From: Microbacterium sp.
Lineage (GTDB): Bacteria > Actinomycetota > Actinomycetes > Actinomycetales > Microbacteriaceae
DNA: 50,806 nt
Reading direction: 5' to 3'
NCBI RefSeq assembly: GCF_031179285.1
Contig: NZ_JAPSHY010000021.1
Coordinates: forward strand, 1 to 50,806
Made by a program: the position numbers and the translations under genes. This document shows, piece by piece, positions 33,219-43,838 of the stretch (positions are counted from its first letter, which is position 1; each line of letters begins with the position of its first letter). The notes under the pieces are model-generated. The model had not been told where the DNA came from. It searched no databases and was given only the letters and a program-made list of their open reading frames with translations.

Positions 33219-34768
33219 GCGCCCTCGTCCCGCTGCTCGTCGCCCTGCCGCTCCTCGGCGCGGCCGTCACCCTGGTGTTCGGGCGCAGCGCCCGCCTGCA
33301 GGTCGCGGTCACCGTCGCCACGCTCGCGGCCGTCTCGGTCATCGCCGCGATCCTGCTGATCGTCGTCGACGCGGGCGCGCCCCTTGCGGTCTCGGTCGGC
33401 GGGTGGCCCGTGCCTTTCGGCATCGTGCTGTACGTCGACCGGCTCGCCGCGCTGCTCGTGCTCGTGTCGAGCATCGTGCTGCTCGCGGTCCTCCTCTTCT
33501 CGATCGGCCAGGGCGTCGCGGACGGCGCCGATGAGACGCCGATCTCGATCTTCAACCCCTCCTACCTGATCCTCGCGGCCGGTATCTTCAACGCGTTCAT
33601 CGCCGGCGACCTGTTCAACCTGTATGTCGGGTTCGAGATCCTGCTCGTCGCCTCCTACGTGCTGATCACGCTCGGCAGCACCGAGTCACGCATCCGCACC
33701 GGCGCCGTCTACATCGTCGTCTCGCTGGTCTCGTCGATCCTCTTCCTGGCGTCGATCGCGATGATCTACGGGGCGCTGGGCACCGTGAACATGGCGCAGA
33801 TCGCCGAGCGGATGTCGGAGCTGCCGCAGGAGACCCAGCTGGTGCTGCACCTGATGCTCGTCATCGCGTTCGGCATCAAGGCGGCGATCTTCCCGGTGTC
33901 GTTCTGGCTGCCGGACTCGTATCCGACCGCGCCGGCACCGGTCACGGCCGTGTTCGCCGGATTGCTGACGAAGGTCGGCGTGTACGCGCTGATCCGCACC
34001 GAGACCCAGCTCTTCGCCGAGAACAGCATCGACACGGTGCTGCTGATCGTGGCGCTCGCGACGATGATCGTCGGGGTGCTCGGCGCGGTCGCGCAAGCCG
34101 AACTGAAGCGGATCCTCTCGTTCACGCTGGTCAGCCACGTGGGCTACATGATCTTCGGCCTCGCGATCGCCACGCCTGCAGCCATCGGCGCGACGGTGTA
34201 CTACATCGTCCACCACATCGTCGTGCAGACGACGCTGTTCCTCGCGGTCGGACTCATCGAGCGTCGGGCGGGCAGCACGTCGATCCTGCGCGTGAAAGGA
34301 CTGCTGAAGGTCGCGCCCGTGATCGCCGTGCTCTATTTCGTGCCGGCCATCAACCTCGGTGGGCTCCCGCCGTTCTCCGGATTCATCGGCAAGTTCGCGC
34401 TGTTCGAGGCGGCGGCATCCGTCGGCACCCCGCTGATGATCGTGCTCATCTTCGGGGGGATCGTCACCTCCCTGCTGACGCTCTACGCCCTGATGCGTGC
34501 GTGGAACCTGGCGTTCTGGCGCGAAGAAGAGGACTCGACCGAGACCGAGGGGCGCATCTCGCACCTCACCGGAGCGCCGGCCGCCGACGATCAGCAGAAG
34601 CGGCGCCGCATCCCGCGGATCATGACGCTCGCCACCGCAGGCATGGTGGCGGTCACCGTTTCGCTGTCGATCTTCGCCGGACCCCTCTACGCCCTCTGCG
34701 ATCGCATCGGTGCGGCGCTGCTCGAGCCGGTAAGCCTCACCCAAATCGAGGACGAGGTGAACTCATGA
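33215..34768 (+). CDS. mrpD: Mrp antiporter subunit D
   Basis: NuoM/NuoN-like subunit of 517 residues with about fourteen helices. Conserved features include LFNLYVGFEILLVASYVLITLG (key Glu in helix 5), FGIKAAIFPVSFWLPDSYPTAPAPVTAVFAGLLTKVGVYAL (key Lys and the broken helix) and AELKRILSFTLVSHVGYMIFG. It works with MrpA as a proton-translocating module. GTG start overlaps mrpC; ATGA-type overlap with mrpE. A hydrophilic loop (about 430-465) follows the EREEDSTETE-like stretch. Confidence 0.95.
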   Translation: MSALVPLLVALPLLGAAVTLVFGRSARLQVAVTVATLAAVSVIAAILLIVVDAGAPLAVSVGGWPVPFGIVLYVDRLAALLVLVSSIVLLAVLLFSIGQGVADGADETPISIFNPSYLILAAGIFNAFIAGDLFNLYVGFEILLVASYVLITLGSTESRIRTGAVYIVVSLVSSILFLASIAMIYGALGTVNMAQIAERMSELPQETQLVLHLMLVIAFGIKAAIFPVSFWLPDSYPTAPAPVTAVFAGLLTKVGVYALIRTETQLFAENSIDTVLLIVALATMIVGVLGAVAQAELKRILSFTLVSHVGYMIFGLAIATPAAIGATVYYIVHHIVVQTTLFLAVGLIERRAGSTSILRVKGLLKVAPVIAVLYFVPAINLGGLPPFSGFIGKFALFEAAASVGTPLMIVLIFGGIVTSLLTLYALMRAWNLAFWREEEDSTETEGRISHLTGAPAADDQQKRRRIPRIMTLATAGMVAVTVSLSIFAGPLYALCDRIGAALLEPVSLTQIEDEVNS

Positions 34769-35340
34769 GCCCCGACACCCGGCGCGGGCTCCGGCACGAG
34801 ATCCGCGTCCAGCTGCCGTTCCTCATCTGGCTCGTCGTGCTCTGGATGCTGCTCTGGGGTCAGTTCACGGTGCTCTCCGCCGTGACCGGGCTCGTGGTGG
34901 CGGTGTTCGTCACCCGGGTGTTCCGGCTGCCGACCGTCGAGCTGTCGGGGCGGATCAACGTCTGGTACGCCGCCCTGTTCGTCGTCCAATTCCTCTTCGC
35001 GGTGCTGCGGGGCGCCGTGGATGTGACGATGCAGGTGTTCGACTTCCGTCGCCAGCCGGGGGCCGCGATCATGGCGGTGCCGCTGCGCTATGCCGACGAC
35101 CTGGTGATGACCCACGTCGCCGTCGTCTCGTCGTTGATCCCCGGCTCGCTCGTCGTCGAGGCCGACCGCGACCGACGGGTGCTCTATCTGCACGTGATCG
35201 GCGTGCGGGACCGTGCCGCTGTCGACAGGCAGCGGCGGATCGTGCTGCGGTGGGAGGAGCGCATCGTGCGAGCCCTCGGCGACCCCTCGCAGTACCGTGC
35301 CCTGAAGGCCGATGAGCGTGCCAGAGGAGGTGCTCGATGA
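34765..35340 (+). CDS. mrpE: Mrp antiporter subunit E
   Basis: Protein of 191 residues with the MrpE pattern. Three N-terminal helices, then FDFRRQPGAAIMAVPLRY and the LVMTHVAVVSSLIPGSLVVEADRDRRVLYLHVIG soluble block, ending in a charged helix. MrpE is an accessory subunit needed for assembly and activity of the complex. ATG at 34765 overlaps the mrpD stop by 4 bp, and its end overlaps mrpF by 4 bp. Confidence 0.93.
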   Translation: MSPDTRRGLRHEIRVQLPFLIWLVVLWMLLWGQFTVLSAVTGLVVAVFVTRVFRLPTVELSGRINVWYAALFVVQFLFAVLRGAVDVTMQVFDFRRQPGAAIMAVPLRYADDLVMTHVAVVSSLIPGSLVVEADRDRRVLYLHVIGVRDRAAVDRQRRIVLRWEERIVRALGDPSQYRALKADERARGGAR

Positions 35341-35606
35341 ATGTGGTGCTGACGGTGATCATGGTGGTGTTCGGAATCGCGGCGATCCTCACCGTGGTCC
35401 GGATCGTGCGGGGCCCGTCGATCCTCGACCGCGCCGTGGCCTCGGACGTGCTGCTCACCGAGGTGATGTGCGTGCTCGGGGCGGAGATGGCGATCAACGG
35501 GCACACCCGCAGCATCCCGATCCTGCTCATCATCGCTGCCGTCAGCGTGTTCGGATCGATCTCGGTCGCCCGCTTCGTCGCGAGAAGGGACAACACGACC
35601 TCATGA
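35337..35606 (+). CDS. mrpF: Mrp antiporter subunit F
   Basis: Protein of 89 residues with three helices. The VRIVRGPSILDRAVASDVL motif between helices 1 and 2 is diagnostic of MrpF/PhaF. It forms part of the cation path in the assembled complex. 4-bp overlaps with mrpE and mrpG. Confidence 0.95.
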   Translation: MNVVLTVIMVVFGIAAILTVVRIVRGPSILDRAVASDVLLTEVMCVLGAEMAINGHTRSIPILLIIAAVSVFGSISVARFVARRDNTTS

Positions 35607-35992
35607 ACGTGTTCGGATGGATGATCCCCGATGTCGTGATCGACATCGCCGTGCTCATGCTCATCCTGCTCGGCGCCGCGCTCTGCCTGTCAGCCGCCGT
35701 CGGCCTGCTGCACTTCCGAGATGTGCCGTCGCGGCTGCATGCCGCCACGAAGCCGCAGGTTCTCGGCCTCGTGCTGATCTGCGCGGCGGTGGCCCTGTCA
35801 CAGCGCAGCGTCGGCGGCATCCTGCTCGGCGCGCTGCTGGTCACGCCGATCGTGCTGATGCAGTTCGCCACCGCGCCGCTTTCTGCCCACATGGTCGGCC
35901 GGCAGGCCTACCGCAACGGGTCCACCGACCAGCGCCACCTCATCGTCGATGAGCTGGCCGAGTCGAAGCAGACCCCACCCGCCGCCGGGTAG
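35603..35992 (+). CDS. mrpG: Mrp antiporter subunit G
   Basis: Protein of 129 residues with three helices. The characteristic VGLLHFRDVPSRLHAATKPQVLGL segment identifies MrpG/PhaG. The C-terminal tail of about 30 residues is hydrophilic. It is the last gene of the mrpA(B)CDEFG operon. All seven functions are present and every junction overlaps, so expression is tightly coupled. The next 345 bases hold only repeats. Confidence 0.94.
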   Translation: MNVFGWMIPDVVIDIAVLMLILLGAALCLSAAVGLLHFRDVPSRLHAATKPQVLGLVLICAAVALSQRSVGGILLGALLVTPIVLMQFATAPLSAHMVGRQAYRNGSTDQRHLIVDELAESKQTPPAAG

Positions 35993-36057
35993 TCCGCGCC
36001 CCGCCGCTTCGGTCTGCCCGCCGTCTCGGTCTGCCCGCCGCTCGCTCCACCGTCATC

Positions 36058-36160
36058 GGCCCGGCCGTTCGCTTTGTCCGCTGGCCCGAGCGTTCACTCC
36101 TGTCCGCCGGCCCGAGCGTTCACTCCAGTCTCCCGGCCCGAGCGTTCACAACTCCTCAAG
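36058..36160. repeat. 26-bp tandem repeats running into a palindrome
   Basis: Units beginning GGCCCGAGCGTTCAC start at 36083, 36109 and 36135, exactly 26 bp apart. A degenerate copy starts at 36058 (GGCCCGGCCGTTCGC). The first two full units continue CTCC; the third continues AACTCCTCAAG and becomes the left arm of the palindrome at 36143. Just upstream TCGGTCTGCCCGCCG is repeated twice, 17 bp apart (36009-36040). No coding frame is convincing in 35993-36337. Confidence 0.8.
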
Positions 36161-36229
36161 AAATCGACGGATTCGCGGCAGATCACCGATGCAGCCAGGT
36201 GCGGCGCGGTTCTTGAGGAGTTGTGAACG
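36143..36229. repeat. Large palindrome 1 (20-bp arms) upstream of the nuclease gene
   Basis: Left arm CGTTCACAACTCCTCAAGAA (36143-36162) and its exact reverse complement (36210-36229) flank a 47-nt spacer. There is no match inside the spacer beyond chance. The same arms recur downstream of the nuclease gene at 37220-37305. Confidence 0.9.
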
Positions 36230-36337
36230 GCGCCACCACGACTGACCTGCTCTGCACATCTGAGTTCTCAGTCAGTCTGTGCGCAGATCGCGCCCCCGCG
36301 AGCGATTCGGTCCGACGCCGATTCGGAGACTTCTGGA

Positions 36338-37204
36338 ATGGCAATCCAGAAGGAGTCGGTTCGAGCACGTGCCGCACGGCTCTACGCGCCGGCGGTGTTC
36401 ACCAGAGCAGACCTGTTGTCGACCGGCATCCGCGGCCGTGACATCACCCGAGCGGTGCGGCAAGGGAGATTGCGGCGTCTGCGTCGCGATCGCTATGCCC
36501 TGTCGTCGGTCGACGATGAGGTGGCAGAAGCGGTGCGGATCGGCGGCCGGGTATCGTGCGTGACACTGCTGCGTCTGATCGGGGTGTTCGTTCACGTCGC
36601 CAGCGGCTTGCACGTGCACGTGATCCCCGGCACCTCCCGGATTCGAGCGCCACTGGCGAAGGACACGGTGCTGCACTGGAGGGCCTGGTCAGGCCATGCC
36701 GGGCCCCGGCACGCGGTGCCACTCATCGATGCCTTGAGCCACGCCGTCCGCTGTCAGTCGCCTCGCGCCGCGATCGCGACCCTGGACAGCGCGATGAACC
36801 AGGGGCTCGTGACCGAGACAGATCTCACCGCAGTCTTCGCGGCACTCCCTGCGAAGTACCGCTCGCTGCTGGCGCTGGTCGATGCGTCGGCAGGGTCAGG
36901 CCCTGAGACCTTCATGCGGCTGATCCTCCGCGGCCTCGGCGTGAGCTTCGAGACCCAGGTGCTGATTCCCGGTGTCGGATACGTCGACTTCGTCGTCAAC
37001 GGGTGGCTCATCATCGAGTGTGACAGCCGCGAGTTCCACGAGGGCTGGCAGAAGCAGGTCGAGGATCGTCGACGAGACATCGCGGCGGCGCGGCAGGGAT
37101 ATGTGACGATACGGCCGTTGGCGGCCGACATCATGGGAGATGCGGCGACGGTTCGGCGTGCTGTCTTCGACGTGATCGACGCGGTCGGTACGCGGTTCCG
37201 CTGA
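36338..37204 (+). CDS. AbiEi-like HTH plus DUF559/Vsr-like endonuclease
   Basis: Protein of 288 residues. The N-terminus (about 8-60) resembles the winged-helix domain of AbiEi-type antitoxins (RLYAPAVFTRADLLSTGIRGRDITRAVRQGRLRRLRRDRYAL). A middle region of about 120 residues has no clear family. The C-terminus (about 185-280) looks like the Vsr/DUF559 branch of the PD-(D/E)XK nucleases, with D217 in GYVDFVV, E227 and D229 in LIIECDS, then H234 and EDRRRD. No AbiEii toxin gene is adjacent. Start ATG at 36338 has GGAG about 9 nt ahead. The gene lies between two matching palindromes. Domain calls are from pattern memory. DNA cleavage is inferred, not shown. Confidence 0.75.
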   Translation: MAIQKESVRARAARLYAPAVFTRADLLSTGIRGRDITRAVRQGRLRRLRRDRYALSSVDDEVAEAVRIGGRVSCVTLLRLIGVFVHVASGLHVHVIPGTSRIRAPLAKDTVLHWRAWSGHAGPRHAVPLIDALSHAVRCQSPRAAIATLDSAMNQGLVTETDLTAVFAALPAKYRSLLALVDASAGSGPETFMRLILRGLGVSFETQVLIPGVGYVDFVVNGWLIIECDSREFHEGWQKQVEDRRRDIAAARQGYVTIRPLAADIMGDAATVRRAVFDVIDAVGTRFR

Positions 37205-37219
37205 CGTGCGAAGCTCGCT

Positions 37220-37305
37220 GTTCACAACTCCTCAAGATGTTGCCAACCGGCCCCAATATCTGCGTGCGAGCATGCCGCGGCGCGCAATCTGGAGGAGTTG
37301 TGAAC
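37220..37305. repeat. Large palindrome 2 (19-bp arms) downstream of the nuclease gene
   Basis: GTTCACAACTCCTCAAGAT (37220-37238) and its reverse complement with one change (37287-37305; T to G at 37291) flank a 48-nt spacer. The arms share an 18-nt core with palindrome 1 (one arm with the single change), while the spacers are unrelated. It starts 15 nt after the nuclease stop codon. Confidence 0.9.
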
Positions 37306-37338
37306 GGCAGCGGGCGGGGACAGACCTCGTCGAGGCGA

Positions 37339-38100
37339 TCAGAGCCGGGCGGCGAAACCCTGCACCAGCGCCGTGGCGTGCCCGGAATCGCTGATCAGGG
37401 TGCTGTGCCCGTGACCGTCGATCTCATGCAGCTCGGCGTCGGGGATGGCAGCGACGATATCGCGGCACCATGTGACAGGCGCCAGCGGATCGCTCTCGCC
37501 CCGCAGCACCAGCGTCGGCAGGCGAATCCGCGAATACGCCTCCTTCGCGTCGTGCACGACCGTCGCGCGGATCTTCCTGATCAGGTGCGGTCCGCCACGC
37601 AGGTACTCACGGGCGCCACGCCAGAGCACGATCGGGCGCTCGCCGATGAGATCCCACAGCAGATAGGCGGCCTGGGCGCCGATGCTGCGGGCGGCGCTGT
37701 TCACGGTCGGGCCGGCCAGCACGACGCCGTCGACGACACCCGGATGCCGGTTCGCGAGCTCGGCGGCGATCTGGCTGCCCATCGAGTGGCCGATCGCCAC
37801 GACACCGCTCTCGCCGGTGCTGCGCAGGAACGCGGCGACGAGGTCGGCATGGCGCTGCATCGTCAGGGTTCGCTCCGGCTCGGGCGCCTCGCCGAATCCC
37901 GGGAGGTCGAGCGCGATGACGCGACCCTTCAGGCGGTGCACGAAATCGAGATAGACGCTGCGGCCCATGCCGATGCCATGGAGCAGCACGAATGGACGCT
38001 CGCCGACGCCGAACGTCTCGGCGACGAGCGTCGCCCCGCCGTGCTCGAACTCGACGACCGAAGCGGGGGTGTGCTCCGGGGCGAGCAGGCGGCTGGGCAT
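37339..38100 (-). CDS. Alpha/beta-hydrolase fold protein
   Basis: Hydrolase of 253 residues. Oxyanion loop LLHGIGMG (about 39-46), a DLPGFG segment, nucleophile elbow GHSMG (Ser about residue 105), acid Asp in LRGESDPLAPV, and catalytic His in IDGHGHSTL. It resembles MhpC/bioH-like esterases. The substrate is unknown. Minus strand; 77 nt separate its stop side from palindrome 2 and its start from the acylase stop, so it may be co-transcribed with the acylase gene. Confidence 0.88.
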   Translation of the reverse strand: MPSRLLAPEHTPASVVEFEHGGATLVAETFGVGERPFVLLHGIGMGRSVYLDFVHRLKGRVIALDLPGFGEAPEPERTLTMQRHADLVAAFLRSTGESGVVAIGHSMGSQIAAELANRHPGVVDGVVLAGPTVNSAARSIGAQAAYLLWDLIGERPIVLWRGAREYLRGGPHLIRKIRATVVHDAKEAYSRIRLPTLVLRGESDPLAPVTWCRDIVAAIPDAELHEIDGHGHSTLISDSGHATALVQGFAARL

Positions 38101-38123
38101 TCGTCCACGCTATCCGACTCCCC

Positions 38124-38164
38124 GGCCCCGGCCGGCCAGCCGCGTGAGCGCGACGGCCGGGCCC
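38124..38164. terminator. GC-rich hairpin after the acylase gene
   Basis: GGCCCCGGCCG (38124-38134) pairs with CGGCCGGGCC (38154-38163) with one bulged C. It lies in the 77-nt gap downstream of the penicillin-acylase-family gene. It could be a terminator or attenuator; no U-tract is seen. Confidence 0.35.
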
Positions 38165-38177
38165 ATGCGGACGCCGT

Positions 38178-40826
38178 TCAGCCGGCCGGTCTCAGCACGA
38201 GTTCGTCCGTCGTGGCCGCGCCGATGGCCTTCGCGCTGAACGGCCAGGGGTTCTGGATGCCGGTCGACCAGTCCACCGTCTGATCGGTGTAGTTCTCGTG
38301 AAACGCGTGCCCTGACGCACCGGTGAGGTGGTTCCAGGTGGAGGCGTCGAAATCGGACAGGTCGATCACCATGCGCATCGACGGCACGGTCGTCGTGGCG
38401 TATGAGGTGCCCAGATCCCACCCGGTGGCGTTGACGACCGAGGCGCCACCGCTGACGGGGAACGGCCCCCGGTTGAACAGCGCCTCGATCGGAGCGATGC
38501 CCGAGGCCCCGAGCGTGTCGCTGGTGAGGGTGATGGCGTGGAGGTCGCCCCAGTTCCATCGCGAGATGGCGGTGCCCTGAATGGCGGCGAGTTCGTCGTA
38601 GGCCTCCTCGGCCGAGAGGGCGAGCATCTCCGTCATGCCCTCGACGCCGATGGTCTCGTTGGTCCAGAGCGGGTCGGACGGATCCTCCAGCAGCTCCCCG
38701 ATGACCGTGAACATCCGCCCCTGACCGGACGCCGGCAGCGGCACGTCTCGCTCGACGAACAGATTCTGCACGAGGTTCGACCACAACACGTTCGCGTACG
38801 CGGCTGCGGCCGAGGACGCGGCGTTCTGCGCGTCCCAGGTCGTGAGCAGGTCGACGGCCTCCGAGGGACCCGCGCCCTTGACGTCGACGTCGGCCATCGC
38901 GATCGCCAGCTGCTTGCCGATCCACATCTCGTTGTCCATCTGGATGGCGCGCATGTCGTCCGCGGTCAGTGGAGCGGCCGCTGCCCGGCGCTCGATGAGG
39001 TGCGCGATCCGCGCGGCCCGATAGCCCTGGTCCCAGTCCCTGGAGAGGAAGTACTCGTAGTCGTCGGTGACGATCGCGTTGTTCGCCGTCACGATATAGC
39101 CCGACGCGGGGTTGTATGACACCGGCAGATCCTCGAACGGGATGTACCCCGTCCAGTCGAACGTGCTGTCCCACCCCGGCTGCGGCATCCATCCGTCTCC
39201 CGCGCCGCGGATCGGCAGGCGACCGGGCGTCTGATAGCCGATGTTCCCCTCGGTGTCGGCGTAGACGAGGTTCTGCGCCGGAACGTCGAACAGTGATGCG
39301 GCGCGGCGGAAGCCGTCGAAGTCCTGAGCCGTCGACAGCGCGAAGATCGCCGTCGACGCGGTGCCGGGGTCGAGCGCCGTCCATCGGATGCTCACCGCGT
39401 ACTCGGCATCCTCTCCGGCGCCGGCGGGCGGGGTCGCGCCGGCCGCCCCGAGTGCGGGCGCCGGATCGGCCGCGATCGCGGTGAAGTCGTCGGTCAGTCC
39501 GGAGATGATCGGGCCGTGCACCGTGGATCGGATCGTCAGCTCGATGTCATCGCCGCCGGCCACCTTGATCGTCTCGGTACGCTCCTCGAGCGGAACCAGC
39601 GCCCCGTCGCGCCAGTACTGATCGCCCTCGATCCGCTCGATGTAGAGGTCGGTGACGTCGGTGGTCAGGTTCGTGAATCCCCATGCGACGTGGGCGTTGT
39701 GGCCGATGACCACGCCGGGGAGGCCGGAGAACGAGAAGCCGCCGACATCGAACGGGCACGCCTCGTCGACCTCGGCGCATTTCAACTGCACCTGGTACCA
39801 GACCGACGGCAGTGACGCCCCGAGGTGCGGGTCGTTCGCGAGAAGCGGCATCCCGCTCTCCGTGAGCTCGCCGGACACCACCCAGGAGTTCGATCCGATG
39901 CCCTCGCCGACATCGCCGACCAGCACGCTGGCCGCCTCGATGACGCTCGAGGTCTCCTGCCAGTCGATCGTCGTGGCCGCCTGCTGCAGTTCGCCCTCGG
40001 TGCCGTCCGTGCCATGCGGGCCCTCGGAGCTGAAGGCGGCATCCGCCCCGGTCTCGCTCGCCGGCAGCGTGGAGATCTTCGGCACGATGACCGGGTTCTC
40101 GTCGAACGGGTATTCCGGATACAGCTGCTCGATGGTCGCCTGCGCCGTCTCCTCGTCGAGGCCGGCGGCGAGGAGGGCACGGTCGGTCTCATCTTCGACG
40201 TTGCCGCGCAGGTCCCACGCCATCGCCTTCAACCAGGCGACGGAATCGGCGGGCTCCCAGGGCTCGGGCGCGTAGTCGGGGTTCTGCATGCCGATCACGG
40301 CATACTCCAGCGACAGTTCCGCGCCGGAGCGGGAGGAGAGGTAGGCATTGACCCCGGCGGCGTACGCCTCGTAATAGCTGAGCGTCGTGTCGTCCATCGC
40401 TTCGACCTCGCGCTCGGCGACCTCGCGCCAGCCGAGGGTGCGCAGGAACGCATCCGTCGCCGCCTGCGACTCACCGAACATCTCGGCGACACGCCCGCTG
40501 GTCACATGGCGACGGAAGTCCATCTCGAAGAAGCGGTCCTGCGCGTGCACGAACCCCTGCGCGTAGAAGAGGTCGTCGGAGGACTGGGCGGTGATCGTCG
40601 GCACTCCGCGGTCGTCGCGCTGCACGGTGACCTCGTCCTGCAGCCCGTCGACCTCGATCTCGCCGGTCGTCTGCGGGAACGAGCGCTGAATCGTGAACGT
40701 CACGAAGAACGCGGCGGCGACGGCGAGAACGACGACCGATGCGACGACGAGGAACGCGATCCGGCCGATGCGCACCGCCAACGGCACTCTGGTCGGTGGA
40801 GTGGTCGCGTTCGAAGCCGTCATCAT
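38178..40826 (-). CDS. Penicillin acylase-family (Ntn) amidohydrolase, membrane-anchored
   Basis: Protein of 882 residues with an uncleaved-looking N-terminal helix (about 18-40) that would anchor it outside the cell. An alpha chain, linker and beta chain follow. The beta chain should begin at S312 in EGIGSNSWVVSG, the serine exposed by self-cleavage. VHAQDRFFEMDFRRHVTSGR in the alpha chain and NAHVAWGFTNLTTDV, NNAI and SGGASVVNATGWDLG-like segments in the beta chain match the family. Members hydrolyse amides such as penicillins, acyl-homoserine lactones or peptidic amides; the substrate is unknown. ATG at 40826 is taken as start; GTG at 40859 is in frame. Confidence 0.9.
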   Translation of the reverse strand: MMTASNATTPPTRVPLAVRIGRIAFLVVASVVVLAVAAAFFVTFTIQRSFPQTTGEIEVDGLQDEVTVQRDDRGVPTITAQSSDDLFYAQGFVHAQDRFFEMDFRRHVTSGRVAEMFGESQAATDAFLRTLGWREVAEREVEAMDDTTLSYYEAYAAGVNAYLSSRSGAELSLEYAVIGMQNPDYAPEPWEPADSVAWLKAMAWDLRGNVEDETDRALLAAGLDEETAQATIEQLYPEYPFDENPVIVPKISTLPASETGADAAFSSEGPHGTDGTEGELQQAATTIDWQETSSVIEAASVLVGDVGEGIGSNSWVVSGELTESGMPLLANDPHLGASLPSVWYQVQLKCAEVDEACPFDVGGFSFSGLPGVVIGHNAHVAWGFTNLTTDVTDLYIERIEGDQYWRDGALVPLEERTETIKVAGGDDIELTIRSTVHGPIISGLTDDFTAIAADPAPALGAAGATPPAGAGEDAEYAVSIRWTALDPGTASTAIFALSTAQDFDGFRRAASLFDVPAQNLVYADTEGNIGYQTPGRLPIRGAGDGWMPQPGWDSTFDWTGYIPFEDLPVSYNPASGYIVTANNAIVTDDYEYFLSRDWDQGYRAARIAHLIERRAAAAPLTADDMRAIQMDNEMWIGKQLAIAMADVDVKGAGPSEAVDLLTTWDAQNAASSAAAAYANVLWSNLVQNLFVERDVPLPASGQGRMFTVIGELLEDPSDPLWTNETIGVEGMTEMLALSAEEAYDELAAIQGTAISRWNWGDLHAITLTSDTLGASGIAPIEALFNRGPFPVSGGASVVNATGWDLGTSYATTTVPSMRMVIDLSDFDASTWNHLTGASGHAFHENYTDQTVDWSTGIQNPWPFSAKAIGAATTDELVLRPAG

Positions 40827-40966
40827 CGTCGAGAGCTCTTTCGGGTAGCGTGCTGACACTCAGTCTCACCGGTGCCAGGTGCGCGTTTCAGGGTAGTGCG
40901 CCCTCGCATCATACCCATCGCGCGCTCGTCCGGGAGCTGTGACCGGCATCGGTCGCTCGCGCGAGC

Positions 40967-41017
40967 TGCATGAGCGGATGCCGTCTGCATGACCGGACCC
41001 CCGGTTTCGCTCATGCA
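40967..41017. repeat. 10-bp inverted repeat in the argG-acylase gap
   Basis: TGCATGAGCG (40967-40976) and CGCTCATGCA (41008-41017) around a 31-nt spacer that holds another GCATGA. It lies downstream of argG and upstream of the acylase gene (both minus strand), so it might be an argG terminator or an operator. The gap 40827-41075 contains nothing else recognisable. Confidence 0.4.
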
Positions 41018-41075
41018 CGCGGCGAACACCCATGCGGACGCCGCGCACATCGGCGGCGCCACTCCGCGGCCAGCG

Positions 41076-43834
<2,759 letters not shown>

Positions 43835-43838
43835 GGCT

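Noticed and set aside
36058..36160. Short tandem repeats as a possible CRISPR array
   Set aside because: The units are directly adjacent with no unique spacers, only three are well conserved, and no cas gene is nearby.
36338..37204. A complete AbiE toxin-antitoxin pair
   Set aside because: Only the AbiEi-like helix-turn-helix is present, fused to a nuclease-like domain. No AbiEii nucleotidyltransferase gene lies on either side.
38178..40826. Beta-lactam resistance gene
   Set aside because: The penicillin-acylase family is broad. Nothing in the sequence ties it to antibiotic breakdown, and quorum-signal or other amide hydrolysis is equally possible.
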